A DNA stretch of 64,000 nt from Sporothrix humicola (Eukaryota; Ascomycota; Sordariomycetes; Ophiostomatales; Ophiostomataceae): positions 310,001-374,000 of the forward strand of contig WNYE01000016.1 in NCBI GenBank assembly GCA_021396245.1, read 5' to 3'. Under the pieces are notes generated by a model. It did not search any database, had not been told where the DNA came from, and saw only the letters and a program-made list of their open reading frames with translations. Numbering within the stretch: the stretch's first letter is position 1; every line of letters begins with the position of its first letter. This document shows, one piece after another, positions 58,650-64,000 of this stretch. The position numbers were made by a program, and so were the translations under genes.

Positions 58650-58837
58650 AACCGATGCCCTTCAACCTTCGTAAATTTACCATCCCGAACAAGCCAAACA
58701 CAGATCCCATTCCTCAGACAAATGCTACACGACAACCACAACGAACCGATGCTTTTCGACCTTCATTTATTTACCATCCCGAAGACCTAAACATAAATAC
58801 CATTCCCACGAAAAATACTACATAACAGCCACAAGCA
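58650..58837. repeat. 94-bp imperfect tandem duplication directly before the F-box start codon
   Basis: Units 58650-58743 and 58744-58837 align without gaps over most of their length; both begin AACCGATGC and share TTTACCATCCCGAA at the same offset. Differences are largely C/T and G/A transitions. The second unit ends at the A of the ATG at 58837. Confidence 0.85.
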
Positions 58838-60786
58838 TGCCGGCGGACCTTTGGAACAAACTCCCGGATGAACTTCATTTGAAGATTCTAGATCTCGTCG
58901 CCGAGGCAAAACAAAAGTCGCGGCATAACAGGGTTGATCATCTCCCGGAGAGAACCCGTTTCTGGGCTCCCTTGGCGTCCGTATCGCGAAGATGGCAAGC
59001 ATTCTTTGAGCCTTACACATTTATGTCCTTGTCACTGTATAGCAACGAGCTCAGTGGTTTTGATTCAGTCATAAGCCACAATCCCCGTCGACTGGGATAC
59101 ATTAGCCAGCTTCGGCTCGTAATCGACTTGCCCGAGTACAGTTTCGAGCGCCGCGAGAGGAGCCTGACTCAACCTGAAGTGGGAATGACCGCACTGTACG
59201 TTTTGTTTTCCTGCCTTTATATTTATATTTGTATTTGCATATTTGCATTTATAGATACGCCCGGCTACCGGCTTCACTGCTAACCGCACAGAAACAATAT
59301 GATGTTTACACGCAGCATGCTAATGCTGCTGGAAACCTTGTTGTTGTGGGAGCCACCCAATCAAGGGCAACAGCAAGGACAAGAGAAAGAGCAAAAGCAA
59401 GAGCAAGAGCAAGAACAAAAGCAAAAGAAAAATCAAAAGCAAAAGCAGGGCAAATTCATACTGAGAAAACTGAAAGCAAATCCAAAGCCGCGGAGCGACA
59501 CGGGCATTGTCCTCGTCCCCGGGATCGATCTCGAGCTGGGTATCCGTTCATTAAGCGACACAGAGCACTCGTTAAACGACTACCACCTCCGGTATCCATA
59601 CAGAGCGCCAGTTACATTGGTAAACTTTCTCTTGTGGCGGGCAGGTGTTCACAATGCCATCGATCACCCAATGCAATATACAGGACAATTCCCACATGAC
59701 CCGTATGTCACGAAATGGTTACTGCCCTACCGGCCCCGACCAGTTTCAGTCGAAGAAATTCATCGCGTGCTCGATTCGTGTCAGCTGGAGCTGGACGGTG
59801 CCAATCGATGCATCCTTCCCGGCAGACGTGCCAAGCTGCCAAAGGCACCTCTTGTCCGCAAACTGACCATGCCCCGCCGGTTTTACCGCTCCATACATCC
59901 TAAGACGCTGTATCGCCTGATCTGCTGTTACTTCCCGTGCGTGCGCGATGTCATCCTGGAGCCGTGGCTGCCGCTGGCCGAGGCGACCATCGGCGGCAGC
60001 GTGGGTCAAGACGTGAGGGACATGGAGAACGAGTATTGCACACTGCTGAACCACCTGCCGCCATCCTTGGAGCATCTCTGCATCTTTTTGGAGCACGACC
60101 ACATTTTTCACGGAGTGCCGCAGAGCCAGCTGTTTGGCGACTCGTTTGCGAGACGCGTGGCCAGGCCCGAGTCCGACCGGCACACACCAGCTGGCCATTT
60201 GGGGGGGTTCCTGGCCCGCAGCGCCGGCATGCGCACGCTCAAAACGCTGCGCATCTCGTTTCTCGTCGAGGCCCTGGGCTTTCTCGGGATCGTCGAAGAA
60301 CTGCCATGCGGGTCGTGGGCCCAGCTCACACACCTCTGCCTGACGTCGACAAAACTCTCGCCACGATACCCCCCCGACCGGATCGCGAATCTGCTGCTCT
60401 GCGCCGCCAGGTCCATCAAGCGGATGCCGAAACTCCAAGACTTTATGCTCTGGTACGCCCGCGGAAACAACGCCTGCGCAGTCGAGTTCTCGACAGACCG
60501 GCCCTACCTGAAGGTCGGCGCCACATGGGACATCCGTGAGTCACTCACTCAAGAGGTGAGACTCGAATGGAAGGGCGTGTGCATGAAGGCCGTGGGCGAC
60601 AAGTGGAAAAAAGGCCGAGGATGGATTCTCCCACCCGAGGTGTGGGATAAACCCGCGCGCGGGACTGTCATGGACGCGCGCATGAAACTGTTTGAGGACA
60701 AAAGAAGAGCCGCAAGGCTGGGGATCACTGAGGAGTCTATTTATCTCATGAGCTTCGAGAGGGGTTCCTATTGGACGTATCGCTAG
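58837..60786 (+). CDS. F-box protein of a large fungal-specific family
   Basis: Exons 58837-59195 and 59292-60786 with a 96-bp intron (donor GTACGT, branch TGCTAAC only a few bases before CACAG) give 617 residues; the junction reads GMTALNNMMFTRSM. The N-terminus LWNKLPDELHLKILDLV is an F-box core, the docking site for Skp1 in SCF ubiquitin ligases. FWAPLASVSRRWQAFFEP and ISQLRLVIDLPEY are typical of the family. A Gln/Lys/Glu-rich low-complexity run follows near residues 140-175. The C-terminal half has the blocks LELGIRSLSDTEHSLNDY, REYC-like MENEYCTLLNHLPPSLEHL, and EVRLEWKGVCMKAVG, which recur in F-box proteins with a DUF6546-like region. Substrate unknown. Such genes are often expanded and lineage-specific. 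Codon use is less GC3-biased at the start than in the housekeeping genes. Confidence 0.85.
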
Positions 60787-61797
60787 ATCAAAGAACTGGA
60801 GATCAAGTAGCCGAGAGGCTGTGAGGGATAGACAACCCAGAAGCGATATGTCCAACACAGCTTCCTACTGACACAGTACATTACTTGGTGGGCATTTCAA
60901 TGCCTCCTTCTTCTTCTGAAATGCTCGACACGCACAGGAAAAGCACATTCTTCGAGCAGCGCGCCGTTTCCAGCAGCGATTATGAACCACAGCGACGGTC
61001 AGAATTATAGCCAATATCAACAACAACTACAATCACTATTACAACGACCATTGCCACACTATCACCACAAGGTATCAGATACACAACAACACTACACCCA
61101 CGAGAGAACCACGCGTTCTATGTCTTGATGCCGAAACCTTACCGCGGCTCATGACGATGCCGGCGCTGTCATAGAAGCTGAAAGCTTCCGCTGCGGCTCA
61201 AATCCTCGAATACAGACGACACATATTTTTTACCTCCATGTGACCGGCCAAGGTCTCCAGATATGCCATCCAACCAGATGAAAGACGACACAAGTCGGAA
61301 CTCCTGCCCAGATCCGATGGAAGGCAAGAAAACCTTATTATTAATACACACCAGTATCAAAATTCTGCAACAAAATTTGATCATTCTTTACTCTTGGAGA
61401 TAGCAGCTGTCCAGATTTCGAGCAGAAAGTCGCTATACCACAGTTTGAATATCACCAAACCCTCCATTTGGGAAATTAGCCAGCGGTTTGTTTGTTTGTA
61501 TTTTATAATAGTATAGAATCGATACCCAAGCTGAATTGAAGACCCCAAAATGTCTGAGTAGTACACTATGTATGCCGTTGGGGGTATTGTTGCCCTCGTT
61601 TTGAATATTGTGACTCGAGATATCAACAAAGGGAGATGTCAACAAGGTGGCGATGTTCGTGTAAGTGTTTTAGTGGGCTGCAGCCGCTAATTTTCAGGGA
61701 GCCAGCCACTAAAATGACAGAAATAAGGGCAGTATGAGGGGCACCCTCGGCGGCCTTTATATACCGCCCGCCACAAAAATTATGCATAACCAATCAA
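60787..61797. other. A/T-rich intergenic region between the F-box gene and tRNA copy 2
   Basis: No intact gene. On the minus strand, broken frames at 61433-61645 and 61169-61384 contain protein-like patches (FPNGGFGDIQTVV; MAYLETLAGHMEVKNMCR) separated by stops and frame changes. They could be a decayed gene, but no family is recognisable. Confidence 0.35.
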
Positions 61798-61869
61798 GGG
61801 TGCATGGTCTAGGGGTATGATTTTCCCTTCGCATGGGAAAGGTCTCCGGTTCGAATCCGGATGTATCCA
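61798..61869 (+). tRNA. tRNA-Ala (anticodon CGC), copy 2
   Basis: All 72 bases match the copy at 58314, including the G3:U70 pair and the CGC anticodon. A T6 terminator lies at 61870-61875 and TTTATATA at 61757-61764 is a plausible upstream TATA-like element. The flanks differ from copy 1 apart from CCAATCA just upstream and the T run. Confidence 0.95.
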
Positions 61870-62374
61870 TTTTTTGCCATTTTTTGTCATTCATTTATTT
61901 ATTTTTTTGCCAACTCTATTTCACTTCATTGGCATATTGGTTTCTTATTTTAAAATTTAACAGCAATATTATCTCGTCGTTGCAAGAATGTTGATTTGTG
62001 TTAAAAGGGGCCATATAATTAAATATTCATAGAGTCGAGAAGATAAATAAACATTAAATATAACAACAGCACAACTCAAAATAAATTCTTTACAAAATAC
62101 AGTGTTTAGATTATTAATTATTAACAAGGTATCGTAGGCCTCCAAATATTGCTCAAGGATTGATTTTTGTATTCATATGACGCGGTGGTTCGTGGCTATC
62201 TATTAGGACACTACGACGGGCCGCGAAGTCGCTGCACCTTCCTTCACTCAAACCTCCACCTTCCCTCCAACCGCAATTACGACGACGATTTCATAGCCAT
62301 GGCCCATTGCCCCTTTTCCGATCCGGCCAAAACAATTCAACCCTTCCTCTTCCACCTGAGACAACGATATCGCC
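61870..62374. promoter_or_regulatory. Leader region of the three-repeat gene
   Basis: The first 300 bases are strongly A/T-rich. From about 62230 the + strand turns C/T- and C/A-rich as in other leaders here. An upstream ATG at 62299 opens a frame that overlaps the main start and ends at 62478. Confidence 0.4.
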
Positions 62375-64000
62375 ATGGCCGGCACACCGGCGGCCGCCAC
62401 GAGCGCCTCGCACGCGCCCAAAGAACGCATGCATTCTCACCGCCAGCACTACAAACAACTCAACCAAATAGCATTTGAGGTTAGTAGGCAATTGGCGAGG
62501 CTTGCTTCCCTTGGCCGTCCAGGCGTATGGATACTACACCACGAAGACTTGTATCGACCAGGCTTCGACACGCGCCCACATTTGCGCAACCCAGACAAAG
62601 AGATTCCTCTGGACCTCCCAGGCCTGAATCAAGGCACCATTTGGGCCGGCAAGGGGCCGGCACCCGATTTCAACGACATTGCTTTTTGGGAAGCAAAGCG
62701 CAAAAACCTCGGCGAGAAGATCAAGGCCATCGAGGCGGGACACGTGCAGCCTCGCTTTACGGCGGAGGAACTTGCGACGATCGAGCCGTTAGAGCAACAG
62801 CCGGGCCATCTCTTTTACGAAGCGTTGGAGCGGAAACGTAGGGACCTACGCCGTGACAAGATGGGCGTGTTTAACACCCTGTTTCATTTGGCTGCACGCG
62901 GGCGGCCCGGCCAATGGGCTCTACACAATACCGATCTCTACCATCCGTCCATCGACACATACCCGGCAACGCGCGTGGTCGATAACGACGACACCCACAC
63001 AAGTATTATCATCCACGACACGACATTCGACGGGACCCTTCGGCTCGTGGATGACCTGTTGCCGGTTGACTACGAACTAACCTGGGTAGGAAAGCGGCCT
63101 GCACCGGACTTTGAGGATCCTACGTTTTGGAAAACCACATACAAAACGCTGTCCGCTCAGTTGAACGACGTCAAGGAAGGGCGGGTACATCCTCGTTTCA
63201 CGGCCGCGGAGGTGCGGACGCTGGAGCGACTGGAATCCGATCCGGAGCACGCGTTCGCCATATTCGCCGACAGAGCAAAAAACAACCCGCCCGCCATTGA
63301 GACGCCCGAATCGCGAGAGCTCGCAAAGTCGCTGTCCATCCTGCGGACCATGGTGGTGAACAAAATGGAAACCCTGTGGGAGCATAGCCTTGCTGGAAAG
63401 TGGGTGGTGCACACGGAAAAAGAGCTGTATGTTCCTGCATACGACACGCACTTTCGAGAACGAGAAGACGCAGACGACCAAAACGAAGACGGTGCAGCCA
63501 GCCACGTTGTCATCGACCGCTCCCTCGACCTCCGCTTCGACACCCGCTTCCAGCCGGCACCACACGACGTCCTGGGCACAGTTGCCTACTGGGAGAAGAA
63601 GAAGGCGGACCTGAGCAAAAAGTACGAGGACGTGGAGGCGGGCCGGTTGACGAGGCACCACTTTACCCAGGGCGAACGGATGCGGATCAAGCTGCTCGAG
63701 TGGGCCATCGATGAAGGGCTCGAGCAGCTTGGGGAGAACGCTGGGAGGGGCGGCAACCAGCGAATGGACAACGTCGCAGCGTGGCTCGGCCAAGGCACGG
63801 ACGGGCCAGAACAGCCAGAGCGGCCACGGACGCGAACGCCGACTCCACCGTGGGCAGCTTCAAAGAGGAAGCGCACCGCAACAGACGAGGAAGAGGACGC
63901 AGACGCGGACCACGCGCCGCCACTCCCCACCAAGCGGAGAAAAGGGCGTGGGCGCGGCCCAGCGACAACCCGCCCGTCGACAAAACGAGGACGGCCAGTA
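62375..64000 (+). CDS. Three-repeat protein with nuclear and AT-hook-like tail, partial at the window edge
   Basis: A frame from ATG 62375 (GCCATGGCC context) stays open for 542 codons to the last base of the window, so the C-terminus is missing. Three diverged repeats of about 120-135 residues are visible (about 38-155, 168-300, 328-452). Each has a Trp-x-x-His...Leu-Tyr-x-Pro-x-x-Asp-Thr core (VWILHHEDLYRPGFDT, QWALHNTDLYHPSIDT, KWVVHTEKELYVPAYDT). The first two then share WxGKxPAPDFxDxxFW, with a weaker PAPHDVLGTVAYW in the third; a helical KxLxxKxxxIExG step and RFTxxE end each unit. After residue 495 come basic clusters SKRKR and TKRRKGRGRG, an acidic EEEDADAD patch, and TKRGRP, an AT-hook-like core. 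I know no named family with this repeat. I infer a nuclear DNA- or chromatin-binding protein. No intron is needed. Confidence 0.75.
   Translation, partial: MAGTPAAATSASHAPKERMHSHRQHYKQLNQIAFEVSRQLARLASLGRPGVWILHHEDLYRPGFDTRPHLRNPDKEIPLDLPGLNQGTIWAGKGPAPDFNDIAFWEAKRKNLGEKIKAIEAGHVQPRFTAEELATIEPLEQQPGHLFYEALERKRRDLRRDKMGVFNTLFHLAARGRPGQWALHNTDLYHPSIDTYPATRVVDNDDTHTSIIIHDTTFDGTLRLVDDLLPVDYELTWVGKRPAPDFEDPTFWKTTYKTLSAQLNDVKEGRVHPRFTAAEVRTLERLESDPEHAFAIFADRAKNNPPAIETPESRELAKSLSILRTMVVNKMETLWEHSLAGKWVVHTEKELYVPAYDTHFREREDADDQNEDGAASHVVIDRSLDLRFDTRFQPAPHDVLGTVAYWEKKKADLSKKYEDVEAGRLTRHHFTQGERMRIKLLEWAIDEGLEQLGENAGRGGNQRMDNVAAWLGQGTDGPEQPERPRTRTPTPPWAASKRKRTATDEEEDADADHAPPLPTKRRKGRGRGPATTRPSTKRGRPV

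Noticed and set aside
61169..61645. Broken minus-strand frames with protein-like patches
   Set aside because: Suggestive of a decayed gene, but no family can be named and the frames are interrupted, so it is not called as a pseudogene.
1..64000. CRISPR arrays, bacterial-type operons and riboswitches
   Set aside because: This is eukaryotic DNA with introns; there is no regularly spaced repeat array. The only close tandem repeats are the short units listed.

Overview
The window is nuclear DNA of a filamentous ascomycete (Pezizomycotina), most likely a Sordariomycete. The evidence is short GT-AG introns (mostly 52-96 bp) with CTAAC-type branch sites, GC-rich third codon positions, long pyrimidine-rich leaders, and clear fungal versions of core eukaryotic genes. 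The exact order or genus cannot be fixed from sequence reading alone. Gene density is low: 13 protein genes that I can support (one cut by the window edge) and two tRNA genes in 64 kb.

Left part (1-24.4 kb): a large serine/proline-rich conserved fungal protein (+), converging with a CwfJ/Drn1-type splicing-linked protein (-), then a Cdc25/Mih1-type mitotic phosphatase (-). Upstream of the phosphatase lie about 10.5 kb with no convincing gene, ending in a 1 kb AT-rich island with palindromes.

Centre (24.4-47.2 kb): an Mnn2-like Golgi mannosyltransferase (-), an Env7/STK16-type membrane-anchored kinase (+), an Ams1-type GH38 alpha-mannosidase (-) whose stop codon is followed in frame by a 164-residue repeat-plus-membrane ORF, an acidic protein of unknown function (-), and the mitochondrial MutS homologue Msh1 (+).

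Right part (47.2-57 kb): a translation and proteostasis group. It holds ribosomal stalk protein P0 (-), Trm82 (the tRNA m7G methyltransferase partner, +), farnesylated Hsp40 Ydj1/Mas5 (-), and a short-chain dehydrogenase (-). I infer ordinary housekeeping neighbours, not an operon-like unit.

Right edge (57-64 kb): a more AT-rich, accessory-looking segment. It has two identical tRNA-Ala(CGC) genes 3.5 kb apart, an F-box protein whose leader is a 94-bp tandem duplication, a probable dehydrogenase remnant, and an open-ended gene for a three-repeat protein with nuclear-localisation and AT-hook-like motifs. The last is the best candidate for something undescribed. Exon structures were rebuilt by hand from splice signals and reading-frame continuity; no alignment or database search was run.
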